Positions 36,029 through 47,571 are shown, numbered from the stretch's first letter. The stretch is DNA of 64,000 bases from Cordylochernes scorpioides (GCA_030710605.1 CP092880.1:5054909-5118908); one strand, 5' to 3'. A program made the numbers and translations. The notes: generated from the letters alone by a model not told the origin.

Positions 36029-36780
36029 CGACGGCTAGATCGACGTGGATGACGGAATGGCACAGGGTCGTGTTCTCAGATGAGTCGCGTTTCTGCTTGT
36101 CCAGTGATAGTCGCCGTGTACGCGTGTGGCGTCGACGTGGAGAAAGGTCCAATCCGGCAGCAATTGTGGAACGCCCCACCGTGCGACAACGTGGAATCAG
36201 GGTTTGGGGCGCAATCGCGTATGATTCCAGGTCACCTTTACTTCGTATTCAGGGCACTATGACGGCCCAACGATACGTTGATGATGTGCTGCGACCGGTG
36301 ACACTCCCCTACCTTCAGGGGGTACCCAATGCCCTTTATCAGCAGGATAACGCCCGACCGCACACTGCTCGCATTAGCCAACAAGCTCTGCAAGATGTAC
36401 AGATGCTTCCCTGGCCACCGTACTCTCCTGATCTCTCACCAATCGAGCACGTCTGGGACATCATTGGGCGCCGTTTGCATGCCTTGCCACAGCCGCGTTC
36501 AGAAGACGAACTGTGGCAAATGGTTGAGAGGGAATGGAGAGCCATCCCTCAGGACGCCATCCGTACTCTGATTGACTCTCTACCTAGACGTGTTGCTGCG
36601 TGCATCGCCGTCCGCGGTGGTCCTACTTGCTACTAAGCCGACGCCGTTCTCGCTCTGTATTATGACTATCATTTTGAAATAAAGATCACTTATTGTTCGT
36701 CCCTGTCTCTTTCTGTCTGCCGAGTTTCATCACTTTCTGGCCACTATTTCTTGGTGTTCCATTTTCAATGTCAGGCAGTG
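36029..36780 (+). mobile_element. 3' half of a Tc1-like transposon
   Basis: It ends with a right TIR (TTGGTGTTCCATTTTCAATG...GGCAGTG) followed by TA. The left TIR and the N-terminal half of the transposase are missing; the left breakpoint is at Helitron sequence. The right end lies only about six bases from another Helitron 3' end. Confidence 0.8.
36035..36636 (+). pseudogene. Tc1-type transposase, catalytic domain only
   Basis: The frame reads VVFSDESRFCLSSDSRR with the first catalytic Asp, LYQQDNARPHTARISQQALQ with the second, and SPDLSPIEHVWDIIGRRL with the Glu. I count 32 residues between the second Asp and the Glu, two fewer than the classic DD34E spacing. It ends RVAACIAVRGGPTCY, the usual Tc1-like C-terminus. 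The paired HTH DNA-binding domain is absent, so it cannot recognise TIRs. Confidence 0.85.
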
Positions 36781-36786
36781 TAGAAA

Positions 36787-36870
36787 CTAGCCGAATGACC
36801 CGGGCAACGCCCGTGTTTTACCCGATTGAATGTTTTGATTCAAATACTATTTGTTACAATTATAAATTGG
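36787..36870 (-). mobile_element. Helitron 3' terminus
   Basis: On the minus strand, a hairpin of the ACACGGGCGTTGCCCGGGT type followed by CATTCGGCTAG, ending at 36787 next to host A/T. The matching 5' end was not found, so the true left limit is unknown. Confidence 0.7.
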
Positions 36871-37864
36871 CGCCTTAAATAAATGCATATGTTAGTTAAT
36901 AACTATAGCCTATGTGCTTTATCTGTCTAGATACTGTTGGCTTCCGTAGGCGTCTCTTACTGGGAAAAAGAAAGAGAGGATTCCATTAGGTTATTAACTA
37001 ATATATGCATTTATTTAAGGAGCGACCCGCTCCAACACAATAGTTACAAAAACGAAAAAGCGAGTGGGGGGCATGATGGGGGGCAAAGGTGGCGTGATCG
37101 TAGCCAACCAATAGGAGAACGCCATTCAAAAAAAAAAAAAAAAAAGCAAACGGTGACAGAGACGAAAACTGATTAAGAGATGAAGAATTGATGACGCTCG
37201 TAACTGTATATAGAATTATCTGACTTCGTTAGTCTTCTGCTCCTTGAGTGAATGTTTTGCTGTTATATTCTTGTTCTCCTGCCTACCAAAAATGATCTGG
37301 CTTCGCCCGTAGTCTGTTTTAGTGAATATTCCCACGAAAGAATTTTGTTTGTCAATCAAACATGATACAGCAATATAGTCATCATCATTATCTGACTAAA
37401 AATAAATATTTTTGCTTAGTGCTTGATTAAATATAATTTTAATTGGTTTAAAATGTGACAAAAAAACCTCTTCTAGATTCAACTCTATATACTATTAAAA
37501 TTTCAGCCAGATTGGTTATATATTGAGGAAACTATAAGGAACAAATAAAAAAACTCATTTACATATGTTGACTTATATATATAGAGAGAGAGATATAGAT
37601 GACGTATGTGTGTGTGTGGCTTTGCACGAGTACATGTATCGCCTAAAGAATCTTGTTTATGTCTATCAAACATGCAACAATATTATCATAATCTTATATT
37701 ATACTAAAGAATAAATACATTTTATCCCCTTACTTAGTTAATTTTAATTTTACTTGTTTGAATATGTAACAAAAATTCATCCAGACTTAAATCCTGTTAA
37801 AATTTGAGCCAGATTAATCAAATATTAAGGAAATGTATAAGGGAAATAAATAAACGTTGACTTA
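36871..37864. repeat. Mixed repeats including a 30-bp inverted repeat
   Basis: TTAAATAAATGCATATGTTAG (about 36873) is repeated in inverse near 36992-37020. A GC-richer island at 37020-37180 (AGCGACCCGCTCC) has an A-run at 37129-37144. The segment 37640-37800 duplicates 34720-34870. No gene is seen. Confidence 0.5.
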
Positions 37865-38225
37865 TCCCTATATATATAAAAGTCAGTGTATGCATGTATG
37901 TATGTATGTTTGTCGGCTATACACGTCCACAATACGTAACTAATATGACTGAAATTTTAACAGTATATAGAGTAAAATATGGAAAAACTTATAGTGAAAA
38001 TTTCAGGGCTTTTCCCCGAATATTCGTCGAGTTATTTGCAAATCAGCGCCTCTAGCGGTGAAGATGGGAGGTAATATCAGCTGACCTAATGTACATGTAA
38101 AGTTTGGAGCGGGACATTTCACAAGAGTGACATCCACGGCGCCAATTTATAATTGTAACAATTAGTATTTGAATAAAAACATTTAATCGGATAAAACCAG
38201 GGCGTTGTCTGGGTCATTTGGCTAG
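37865..38225 (+). mobile_element. Short complete Helitron, 361 bp
   Basis: It starts TCCCTATATATATAAAAG after host A (37864). It ends with ACCAGGGCGTTGTCTGGGT, then CATTTGGCTAG, before host T (38226). The hairpin has mismatches, but the CTAG end and spacing fit. Non-coding; internal words such as GGAGCGGGACATTTCACAAG are shared with the copies at 14.5 and 62 kb. Confidence 0.85.
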
Positions 38226-38397
38226 TATACATATATAGAGAGGTAAGAACATTAGCCCGATATACGGACGGGTATAGAACGACAGCCCGTTCTAAGTCTT
38301 ATTAACGTTTAAACTTAATAATGATAAAATTAAAAGAAGTATGAGGCTATACGTTTCACTATGTGATGTGATGTTTAGCTCAATATAAAATAAATAT

Positions 38398-39060
38398 AAT
38401 TTATTTTACCAATATTTCAGTTGGCTGAACGCCAAACTTTACCAAGGTTATTAGACGAAAAACATGGTGAAGGAAGACGAGTTTTTTTTATTGATGCATA
38501 GGTGCAAGCTTTCGGCTAAAAACCCTTCAACAGGCGAGCAATGAAGCGCGACTTATAAGTACTATGGTACAAATGGTATATATATATATATATAATATAT
38601 GAAAAAACAATAGAAAAAATGAAAGATAAGTGGGTCAGGTGTTGATATTAAAAATAAAGAAGGCATCTCCTGACCACGCGCACATGTGCTTTTTAGATGG
38701 CAGAGCGCCATCTAGTGGAGCAAGAATAAACTACGGTTTATTTAGCTTGCTCCATGATATTTGGCCAACCCAATTTCTTATATATATATAAAGAAAGATT
38801 CTTCCTTCACCATGTTTTTCGTCTAATTTCAATTCAGGAAGAATGCTTTACCAAGGTGTTATAACATTTTAAAGTGTGTCAACAACAAACTCAGCGCCAC
38901 ATAACGTCAACAGCATTAAGTTTTTAAAAATATTTTGTTATATTCAAGGGGGAGAAAAAAATGATATATGTTATATAGGATATATAATGTTATAACACCT
39001 TGATAAAGGTTGGCGTTCATCCACCTGAAATATTGGTAAAATAAATAATATTTTGATCCA
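38398..39060. repeat. Penelope-like inverted terminal repeats (family B), interrupted
   Basis: The left arm (38398-38454, inverse) and right arm (about 38985-39060) carry the family words TTGGCGTTCAxCCAxCTGAAA and TATTGGTAAAATAAAT. The hairpin GTTGGC-loop-GCCAAC followed by TGAAATATTGG is the family hallmark. A 376-bp element is inserted in the left arm at 38451. Other copies are at 43.7, 45.3, 45.5 and 52.9 kb. No RT or GIY-YIG domain is present. Confidence 0.55.
38451..38826. mobile_element. 376-bp insertion with 26-bp perfect inverted ends
   Basis: It starts TTAGACGAAAAACATGGTGA and ends with its exact inverse over 26 bp (38801-38826). Inside are GCAAGCTTTCGGC and CCTTCAACAGGCG, a hairpin-GAAAGC motif related to the palindrome at 1.6 kb. 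The phrase AGAGCGCCATCTAGTGG resembles other arthropod repeat cores. It is non-coding. Confidence 0.65.
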
Positions 39061-39139
39061 ATATATGCCTTTTTAATTAAAGATTTATTTATGGATTGCT
39101 CTATTTTCAAAATAATATAAATAAATGGGAAAAACTGAC

Positions 39140-39372
39140 TACTAGTAGAAACATAAAGGTAACCCAGGCTCCTGGAACGTATCCATAGATTGCCGACTAC
39201 CAGGCTGTCCTGTGGAGTCTGTCTTGGTAGCCTTAGTGAACCAGTTCACAAAGTGACCGGTTTGTTTCTTGGTAGATTCAATAGGGCAGTGTCATTGAAT
39301 GAGGGCAGTCCAAGAAGTGTAGTCGTTTGGAATCGCTGTAGTTCAAATGCTGGGCAGCTGAATATCAAGATA
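39140..39372 (-). pseudogene. LINE 3' end fragment (family C)
   Basis: GGTAACCCAGGCTCCTGGA and TTGCCGACTACCAGG words are shared with 58080-58520, 58800-58870 and 59095-59370. On the minus strand the sequence resembles the C-terminal Cys-His region of LINE ORF2, but frames are decayed. Confidence 0.5.
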
Positions 39373-39750
39373 CTAGACGAATGGCCCGGGCAACGCCCGG
39401 GTTTTACCCGAGTGCGTATATTTTTTATATTTATTATATAATTCTATTTAATGAATTACATATTTTATTCTTATAAAGATTATCGATTAAAGGTACTTAT
39501 ATATATTTAAAGGTTCTCATAAAGATTACCGATTTAAAAGTTTATTTTATTTTATTTAATGAAACATATTTTCATTTAAGTATTGTTACTTATTTTAAAA
39601 GATTAAGTAATTGTGCAAAACGATAATTGCCTTAAAAAGAAATTGCCTTAAAAAAAAAAGAAACATTCGCGGTGATTTTGTCTTGCATTCGTTTATACAA
39701 TTATTATATATATTGGCATCATATATTAACTTTATGAACGGAAAAATATG

Positions 39751-39807
39751 TCCAGGATAGCCTAGTGGTCATGGCATCTGCCCGGTAAGCGGAAGGTCGT
39801 CCCTTGA
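39751..39807 (+). pseudogene. tRNA-Thr-like unit lacking its T arm
   Basis: It matches the tRNA-like segment at 59704-59776 through acceptor, D arm (A box TAGCCTAGTGG) and anticodon arm (TCTGC-CCGGTAA-GCGGA), but about 15 nt with the B box are deleted. A T7 run follows. Confidence 0.75.
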
Positions 39808-39831
39808 CACTTTTTTTATTTTATCCATTCT

Positions 39832-40424
39832 GACCAAAATCTATCCGTGAACTTCACACAGACAGAATAAGGCAATTATATAAGTAGATAATAATAACAC
39901 ACAGTGAACTTCACACAGACAGAATAAGGCAATTATATAAGTAGATAATAATAATAATTATCATTAGATAATGATAATGATCATAATGATGATGCGCGCG
40001 TTGATGACCAAAATCTATCCGTGAACTTCACACAGACAGAATAAGGCAATTATATAAGTAGATAATAATAACACACAGTGAACTTCACACAGACAGAATA
40101 AGGCAATTATATAAGTAGATAATAATAATAATTATCATTAGATAATGATAATGATCATAATGATGATGCGCGCGTTGATGACCAAAATCTATCCGTGAAC
40201 TTCACACAGACAGAATAAGGCAATTATATAAGTAGATAATAATAACACACAGTGAACTTCACACAGACAGAATAAGGCAATTATATAAGTAGATAATAAT
40301 AATAATTATCATTAGATAATGATAATGATCATAATGATGATGCGCGCGTTGATGACCAAAATCTATCCGTGAACTTCACACAGTGAACTTCACACAGACA
40401 GAATAAGGCAATTATATAAGTAGA
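39832..40424. repeat. 174-bp tandem repeat, three units plus a partial
   Basis: GACCAAAATCTATCCGTGAA recurs at 39832, 40006, 40180 and 40354, an exact 174-bp period. The units look identical. Each contains two copies of the Helitron 5' terminal sequence (inverse of TCTACTTATATAATTGCC) and a GCGCGCG block. Confidence 0.95.
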
Positions 40425-40654
40425 TATGATTTCATATAAATATATTTCATATATTCTATAAATTTATATGATGATATAAGCCTTCATACACCCTCGTTTT
40501 TATTTGCCATAAAAAGCGTTTTTTAATAGAGAGAGATATTTAAAATTTTTTAAATAGTCCTACTCAAATCAGACTCCCTTGTTCTTTTAAAAAATACTGC
40601 GCATTTTTCAACATTATTTAAAACTATCCTGAGTAATGGAGCACACTTGAACCC

Positions 40655-43478
40655 TAATTATATTTCCTAATTATAAGTGGTGACTTTAACGCCAGATCGC
40701 CATTATGGTATGATTCTACAAAAAATTACAATGGGCATAGATTGATCCCCATCATTGACGAAACGAACTTAATCATACACAATAATAAATCCACTACATG
40801 TCGAAATGCTAGTGTGATTGATCTTACGCTGACTAACAAACAAGCAATAGCAGCTATCAGAAACTGGCACACAGAACAAATATCGCAGATCTCTGATCAT
40901 GTAGCAATAATCTATGAAGCAAATACAACTGATAATTTCACCACAGCTACTAATTATTCCACATGGAAATTCAGTGAAGAAAAGGCGAACTGGTCAAATT
41001 TTGGCCAGAATTTCAATAAAATAGATCAAAATAATATTGAAAACTTTTTAGATACAGCAAATACAAGGAAATACGTCGATAGCGCGGTAAAAGAACTTTC
41101 GAACACGCTCATTGAAGCAGCGTATAATACTCTTTAACTAAGAAAAAAACAAACAAATAAAAAACAACATAAACAGATGGTGGAACGCGGACTTGACACG
41201 CCTTGAGAGCTATTGTAAATACCTCCGTAACTCCTATTATCGGGCAAAAAATCCCTCTATCCATATTCAACAACAGTATAAAAGTGCAAGAAACAAATAC
41301 GTCAGGGAAATAAATAAGGCTAAAAGAATGTCTTGGAGGTTTTTCTTAGAGGATATCAAATCAAAAAGGCCATATGGAAATTTATACAGGGTATACAAAA
41401 ATATTAAAAACGGTTCTAACCGAAAGGGATTTTTGGAAATCTTAGAAGTAAATAAAGATGAAGAACGATTCCAGAAGACAGCGGAACTTTTGAACAACCT
41501 TTTCCCCGATGATAGAGATAATGAAGACACTACCTTCCACAAAAACATAAGGAACTATACTCTAGGATTTCATAATAAAGAAAATATAATAATAACGCCC
41601 ACAATGAAGTAAATGGAATAATTGATGAGCTAAACTCAAAGAAAACGCCTGGAATTGATAATATTTCTAACAATAAGATAAAACATACTAAACAACTAAT
41701 AGTTCCAATACTGGTGAAACTTTTTCTTTTGCTTAGATTTAAATTATTATCCGAATGAATGGAAAAAATCTGAGGTAATAATTATTCCCAAACCAGGTAA
41801 AACAGACATAAAAAGTTATAAAAGCTACAGACCCATTTGTCTCAACTCAAACATTTCCAAAATATTTGAAAAATAATTAACAACAAACTAATAAAATTTT
41901 ATGAAGACTCGAAAATGCTTAACAATCGTCAACATGGATTTAGAAGATCAAGATCTACCATCTCTGCGTTAAATGAAATTGTCAAAATATATAGCTCTAG
42001 AACATAAAAACAAATAATATACAGCTATAATCGCAGTTGATATAAGTGGAGCGTTCGACAATGCTTGGTGGCCGATGGTGCTGAAAAGACTAGATGAGGA
42101 CAACGTTCAAGCTTCAATAATAAAACTACTACAGTCTTTTTTTAATAATAGAAGAGTGAGATTTAGATACTCATCAAATGAAACCCATAAAAAATTAAGC
42201 AAGGGATGTCCACAGGGTGGGCCTATATCCCCTACAATATGGAATATTATTCTAAACGATTTATTGAATAACTATTCAGAATCAAACAGTGAAATAATTG
42301 CTTATGCGGATGATATAACTGTGATATGTTGGGGAAACAACTTGACAGAACTTCGGAATACAACAGGATAGGTCATGGGGAGAATATTAGACTGCTGTAG
42401 GAACAATAAGTTGACCGTATCTGAAGAGAAAACGAAAATCTTATACTTGTTTAATAACAAAATAGCTGCAAAAATTCCGAACACTATCACTGCCAATCGG
42501 GTAGAAAAACTGAAGATTATGGGAATAACTTTTAAAAATCATAGAAATAAAAATAAATTGGATTTTGTGCCCCATATTGATGGGATTATTACTAAGACAA
42601 ATAGAGCTAGTGGATACCTGATTGGATTAACCGGGAGAGCATGGGGACTGGACAGTAAAAGAAGAATAGAACTCTATAAGACACTGTTTCGAAGTTCACT
42701 AACTTATGGTTCCACGATCTGGTACAACTTTATACCCAAAAAAGTCAAAGATAAATTAAACTCTCTGCAGTACAAAATTTTGAAGCACAGTACACAGGTT
42801 TATAATTCAACATCTTCAAACTGTACTCATATTGTTGCTAGAACACCAAAGCTCACGGACTTTATTGAAACAAATATACTAAAAATAAATATTGGATACA
42901 AAAAATCAGATCCAACTAAAAGAAAAATTATATCTAATTTTATAAACCAGAAATTTGAGGAATACTATGGGGGTGCCAATGATAATTTCAAGGGATTCTT
43001 TGATACTTCAATAATTCCTAACTATGTTCAACCCAACTTTTATAACGTTCAATTTTTTACTGGACATGGTGACTTTAACACATATTTGTTTAGAATTGGC
43101 AAAATTGATTCACCTGCATGCACTTGTGGAAACGAAAGACAAACCCCTGAACACCTTCTGATAGACTGTCCATTAACTTCTGATCTAAGGGAAGAAAACC
43201 AACTTTACCTGACTAATACAAAACAAGCTGCTTGCAATAAAGACCAATACATAAAGTTTAATAGATTATGCAGGATGTATATTTTGAGGCGAAAGTATTG
43301 ACTGTACATATTTCAAGCTACTATTTATAATTACTATATGCAAAATTTGACATCGAACTTTTAATTTTCATGATTCCCAATGTTCAATTGTATTAATTGT
43401 ATATAATTTAAGATATACACGCAATTATCCAAATTGTGGATATGGCGTGTCTCTCCCAACTGTTAAATAAATAAATAA
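40655..43478 (+). mobile_element. R1/LOA-like LINE, 5'-truncated, 2.82 kb
   Basis: A 12-bp duplication ACACTTGAACCC flanks it (40643-40654 and 43479-43490). The 3' end is an (AAAT)n tail. It is truncated within the endonuclease. Its ORF2 belongs to the GCPQGGPxSP group of LINEs, different from families A and B in this window. A second member is at 62593. Confidence 0.9.
40670..43301 (+). pseudogene. R1/LOA-like ORF2 with several breaks
   Basis: Endonuclease end: SGDFNA, SVIDLTLTNKQ, SQISDHVAII (catalytic SDH, about 40895). A stop near 41136 and further stops between 41612 and 42075 break the frame. Reverse transcriptase: KGCPQGGPISPTIWNIIL, then IIAYADDITVICWG (YADD, about 42301). The thumb and C-terminal region are open from 42375 to 43301, ending ACTCGNERQTPEHLLIDCPL, the CCHC-like motif of R1-group elements. 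No active enzyme can be made. Confidence 0.85.
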
Positions 43479-43490
43479 ACACTTGAACCC

Positions 43491-45012
43491 ACATATACCA
43501 TATAGGTAACTCATAGACTCTTATGGAGAGTGCCCATAAATTGCCAACTACCCAATCTAGGAAACTAAAGGTCATTTAAAATTTATTAGAAAAAAACTAA
43601 TTTTTATAAAATTTATTTATAAAAATATTTATTCTATATATATATATATCTTATTTATATTTGTTCTATTGACGTTATGTGGCGCTGAGTTTGTTGTTGA
43701 CACACATTAATATGTTATAATACCTTGATAAAAGTTGGCGTTCAGCCAACTGAAATATTGGTAAAATAAATGATATTTTGATCCAATATATGCCTTTTTA
43801 ATTAAAGATTTATTTATGGATTGCTCTATTTAAAAAAATAATAGAATTTATATATATATTTTTTAAATCTCAGAAAAAAATATTATTCAGTGTTTTAAAT
43901 AAATATCAGCATCACAATATACTTTTTAAATTTGTATCCATTTGAAAAAAAATTCTTTTTTAAAATATTTATATCATTTTTTTAACTGAAGAAAATTTAA
44001 GACAGATAAAAAGTAAGTAGGTTTCCAGTATTATATTATTTAATAGTGGGACAATCTGTTGATGTTTAATATAGAAATCTTGGATATCTTTGTCTCTAGG
44101 GATGTTTATTGTAATCTCAGTGTTATTTTATTATCTCCATGGATAGATAAAAGATAGTAAGAACTAGATGAATGTCACATTTAAATTAAACAAGAACATG
44201 TATCTTTTTACTGAAGTAGTTATTAGATAAGCCATAATCTTTCATAAGAGGCCATGATTCAAAAACATTGCTATCCTTTATATCTCCGGAAAATGGTTTT
44301 TCATTTGAGGTTGGATAATGTCACTTTTGATTCTTACCAAAGTGTATTCTCTTAAGGCGAAAACATTGGACGTTCAAGAGAGGATGAATTTCATTGGACT
44401 TCTGTTTTCATCTGAATTTGATGCAGGAGATGAATTTATTGAATAGTGGTCTCTATTTAGATGAGTCATTCATTAAAGATTATACTACATAAGATTAATG
44501 TTTAATTTATTTTGTCATGTTTTTGCATCTATACGTACCTTAATTCATTGCATATAGAAATCATCAAAATTCGATTTAGTTTCAAATCGTATTATGGAAA
44601 GGCATGGACAAATTGTTTTAGACTGCAGATAGGAAAATATACAACTCATCAAATCAGGGGCAAGATATGATTAGCTTAGAAGGCAAGATTTGTTTAGAGA
44701 GCGAGAAAATTCAAGTTTTTGAATCAGCCACTTCAGTTTTGACAAATTCAAACAAAAGTTTCCTTTTTGGTAAATTGGGCCAATTTCTAATTCTTATTGT
44801 AGAAAGTTGAGTACTAGCCGTTCATGTACCGATGAGGGTCATAGCCAGAAACCATGGTATACCGGTTATTGGATTATTTAGCTGAATTTGCGCCTAAACT
44901 GGTTTTGTGGCATTTATTTAAATATTCGTGATAACGTGAAGAAAATCAAATATATGCACAGTTTTGATGAAATTACTAAATTCTTTAAAATTTTTAAATA
45001 AAAAGACATATA
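43491..45012. other. AT-rich stretch with a Penelope-like fragment
   Basis: 43660-43830 holds one arm of the family B repeat (GACGTTATGTGGCGCTGAG, then the GTTGGC hairpin with TGAAATATTGG). 43500-43560 has the family C LINE word TTGCCAACTACCCA. From 43831 to 45012 I find nothing recognisable. Confidence 0.5.
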
Positions 45013-45276
45013 CACCAATACCTCGCTTTGCGTCGTTTCGTTTTGCATTTTTTTCGAAGTTGCGTCGCTGCTAAATTTTTACTGATTTTCACTGTGCGTC
45101 GTTAGATTTTCGAAGTTGTGTTGTTTTGAATTGAGTCTTTAATTTTTTTTTATTTTTTTCCCCTAAAATATGGCAACACCTTTGTTTTTGATTGCGCCTT
45201 CACATATTTTCACTTTGCGTCGTTTCAATTTGCGTCGTGTTTTTTTTTTTGGAACGTAATATGCGAGGTATGGGTG
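45013..45276. mobile_element. 264-bp MITE (TIR CACCAATACCTCGC)
   Basis: It starts CACCAATACCTCGCTTTGCG and ends GCGAGGTATGGGTG, flanked by TA. TTTGCGTCGTT is repeated inside near both ends. Tc1/pogo-type target, non-coding. Confidence 0.8.
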
Positions 45277-45284
45277 TATTGGGT

Positions 45285-45610
45285 CAAAAAATAATTTATT
45301 TTACCAATATTTCAGTTGACTCAACGCCAACCTTTATCAAGGTATTACAACATATTAATGTGATGTTGAGTGTTGATTTTTTTTCTCCTTATTGAATATA
45401 AGCAAAAATATTTTTTTAAAACTTAATTCTATTGACGTTATGTGGCGCTGAGTTTATTGCTGACATACATTAATATGTTATAATACCTTAAAAAAAAAAA
45501 AGGTTGGCGTTCAGCCAACTGAAATATTGGTAAAATAAATGATATTTTGATCTAATATATGTCTTTTTATTTAAAGATTTATGGATTTCTCTATTTTCAA
45601 AATTCTTTTA
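45285..45610. repeat. Penelope-like inverted pair (family B)
   Basis: The left arm (about 45288-45360, inverse) and right arm (about 45425-45610) both carry the GTTGG-hairpin and TGAAATATTGGTAAAATAAA. The right arm starts with GACGTTATGTGGCGCTGAG. The arrangement mirrors that at 38.4-39.06 kb. It is immediately next to the MITE at 45013-45276. Confidence 0.55.
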
Positions 45611-45958
45611 AATGTATTTATTAAAAAGAGAGGTAAATATTTGCACATGAATATAATCCTCTTGCAATTTTACAATGTATTTCGGGTAAGGCCAGACTTA
45701 CTACTTCAACCTAAACACCTTTTTTAGTAAATTTAACTTTTCTAACTCCTTTCATAGGATTTTATGAGCTTGAAGCGGTCTCTGTACTGTTGAGGGTCAT
45801 AGCCTGGAATTATGGTAAACAGGTTGTTGGCTTCTATCTGAATTTGCCAGAGTTGATGTTATTTATGTATCTATTTATGTAAATTTGATTACTCATACTA
45901 CACTTTTTTTTTATCTGAATGTGTAATGCACTATTATTAGCAGAGTCATTTATATTTA

Positions 45959-46184
45959 CAGTAGACTCTCCTATAACGCGAGTTTTTACAACGCGATTTC
46001 GTACAACGCGATAAAAAAATTTCGACAAATTTATTTATACAACGCGAATTTTCGTATAACGTGTTATACAATAAAACAATTTACCCTAACAACATTCGCG
46101 TTATACAAGTTTTATTTCGTACAACCCGAATTCCTATAACGCGATTTCATACAACACGGAACACATTAATCGCGTTATAGGAGA
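45959..46184. mobile_element. pogo-like MITE with an unusual 21-bp direct repeat
   Basis: It starts CAGTAGACTCTCCTATAACG and ends TCGCGTTATAGGAGA. ACAACGCGA words recur inside. A perfect 21-bp repeat lies at 45938-45958 and 46185-46205, far longer than the TA expected for this family, and the outer right TIR bases are missing. Confidence 0.65.
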
Positions 46185-46206
46185 TAGCAGAGTCATTTAT
46201 ATTTAT

Positions 46207-46584
46207 TCTAATTTTAGTTTTAAGTTTAATGACATCACCTCTAAGTACTTAATGCATATAAATACAAGTATAATCTATTCCTTATCAGAGGCTTGCGAGG
46301 ATTTCAACAAATTATTAAAAGAAAGCATAAGACCCAAATTTTTAAAATAAAAATAGTTGTAGCGTCTTATGATTTTTTGTGAATATCATCTAGTAAAAAG
46401 ATGCTTACTCTACACATCTGTAGATATCATGGATTCTTGGAATGAAGATACTTTCTATGTGCAATGTTCACAACTATACCAAAGCAATTTAACTTATCAC
46501 AGTACTAGATTATAGGGATAAGCTTAATTTAAGATGTTTCTACCTCATTTCTTCAAGCCAAACACACAATAAATTATAAGTTTA
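46207..46584. other. AT-rich stretch, no feature
   Basis: No ORF, RNA gene or repeat end that I can recognise. Confidence 0.4.
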
Positions 46585-46745
46585 TAAACTCAAAATGAGC
46601 TTCTTCTATAGAACATGTTTATTTTGCTAGCTTTCGAACGACCTCGTTCTTCAACGGGCGTGAAGACATTTGTCTTTACGATGTCGTTCGAAAGCTAGCG
46701 AAATAAACATGTTCTATAGAAGAAGCTTCTTGAGTTTATAATCTA
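46585..46745. repeat. Palindrome of Penelope-like type, about 60-bp arms
   Basis: TATAAACTCAA...GAGCTTCTTCTATAGAACA...GCTAGCTTTCGAACGAC is mirrored by its inverse up to 46745. The core GAACGAGGTCGTTC-GAAAGC has the hairpin-GAAA layout seen at 1.6 kb, preceded by CCGTTGAA in place of CTGATGA. Confidence 0.6.
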
Positions 46746-47406
46746 ACCTTTAGTTATGGTAATCAAAAGTTGATGTCTACATACAATAAATTACAAAAAG
46801 AACATTAAACTTTGAGTTTTGAGTTATTTAAGAATCCGTTAAATATAGCAATAGCGTAGAGAAGAGAGAAACAGAGGATCTATATGAAATAACTGACAAA
46901 AAACGATCATTTTTATTAATAAACTGAAAAAGAGGATATATAATAAAAAAAACACCTTCTGGTTGTGTAACTTAGTTTTGCTGATAGTTCACTGCCATCT
47001 ATCAAAAATATCAATTTTTTTGTTCTTTTTCATATAGATCCAGGTATATACCTTCATTAGTACCAATATTTTAGCCTATATTTGATTTTTATAAGAAATA
47101 AGTGAAAAACATTCATAAAAGCTATTCTAAAACGTGAAAAACTCTGGTTTATTCAGGATATTGTTTCTTTTTTGAAGTTTAAATTATGATAAAATCAAGA
47201 TGGTCGATTATGAAAGTTATGTACTTGGTTTCAACTACTCATACCTATACAGTAAAACCTATCTTGGAAGTTTCCATTTGGTTCAAAGCCGAAAATAGAG
47301 TCGCAAGACAGGTTGACTCCTAAGATAGGTTGAATAAAATTGGTTAAAATATATATAAAACGATTCTTTCCTATGTAAATTCAATGACGCACTTCATATC
47401 TTAATA
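46746..47406. other. AT-rich stretch with one MITE-like end
   Basis: CAGTAAAACCTATCTTGG near 47251 looks like a single pogo-type terminus; no partner end was found. Otherwise featureless. Confidence 0.4.
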
Positions 47407-47571
47407 CAGTTAGAACCTCCCTTTAGCGGACACCTCTCCACAAAGGATAGTTTTCATTCGCAAAATTACCATTTTTTACTATTTAGCAACTCTCCGGTAA
47501 GAAGACACCTCTCCCTAAAGGATACTTTGGCTCTGCAATTAGGTGTTGTCATTTACAGGAAGATTTTACTG
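47407..47571. mobile_element. 165-bp MITE (TIR CAGTTAGAACCTCC)
   Basis: It starts CAGTTAGAACCTCCCTTTAG and ends AGGAAGATTTTACTG, flanked by TA. Inner sequence matches the MITE cluster at 3.4-3.6 kb. Non-coding. Confidence 0.7.

Larger units (their letters stand above)
39373..40424 (-). mobile_element. Helitron with a tandemly repeated 5' end
   Basis: On the minus strand it starts TCTACTTATATAATTGCC at 40424 and ends with CCCGGGCGTTGCCCGGG, then CCATTCGTCTAG at 39373, between host A and T. Same family as the inner Helitron at 59482-61166. It includes a damaged tRNA-like unit (39751-39807) and three 174-bp tandem units (39832-40353). Confidence 0.85.

Noticed and set aside
39832-40424. CRISPR-like array appearance of the 174-bp repeat
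   Set aside because: Units are contiguous without unique spacers, and the genome is eukaryotic.
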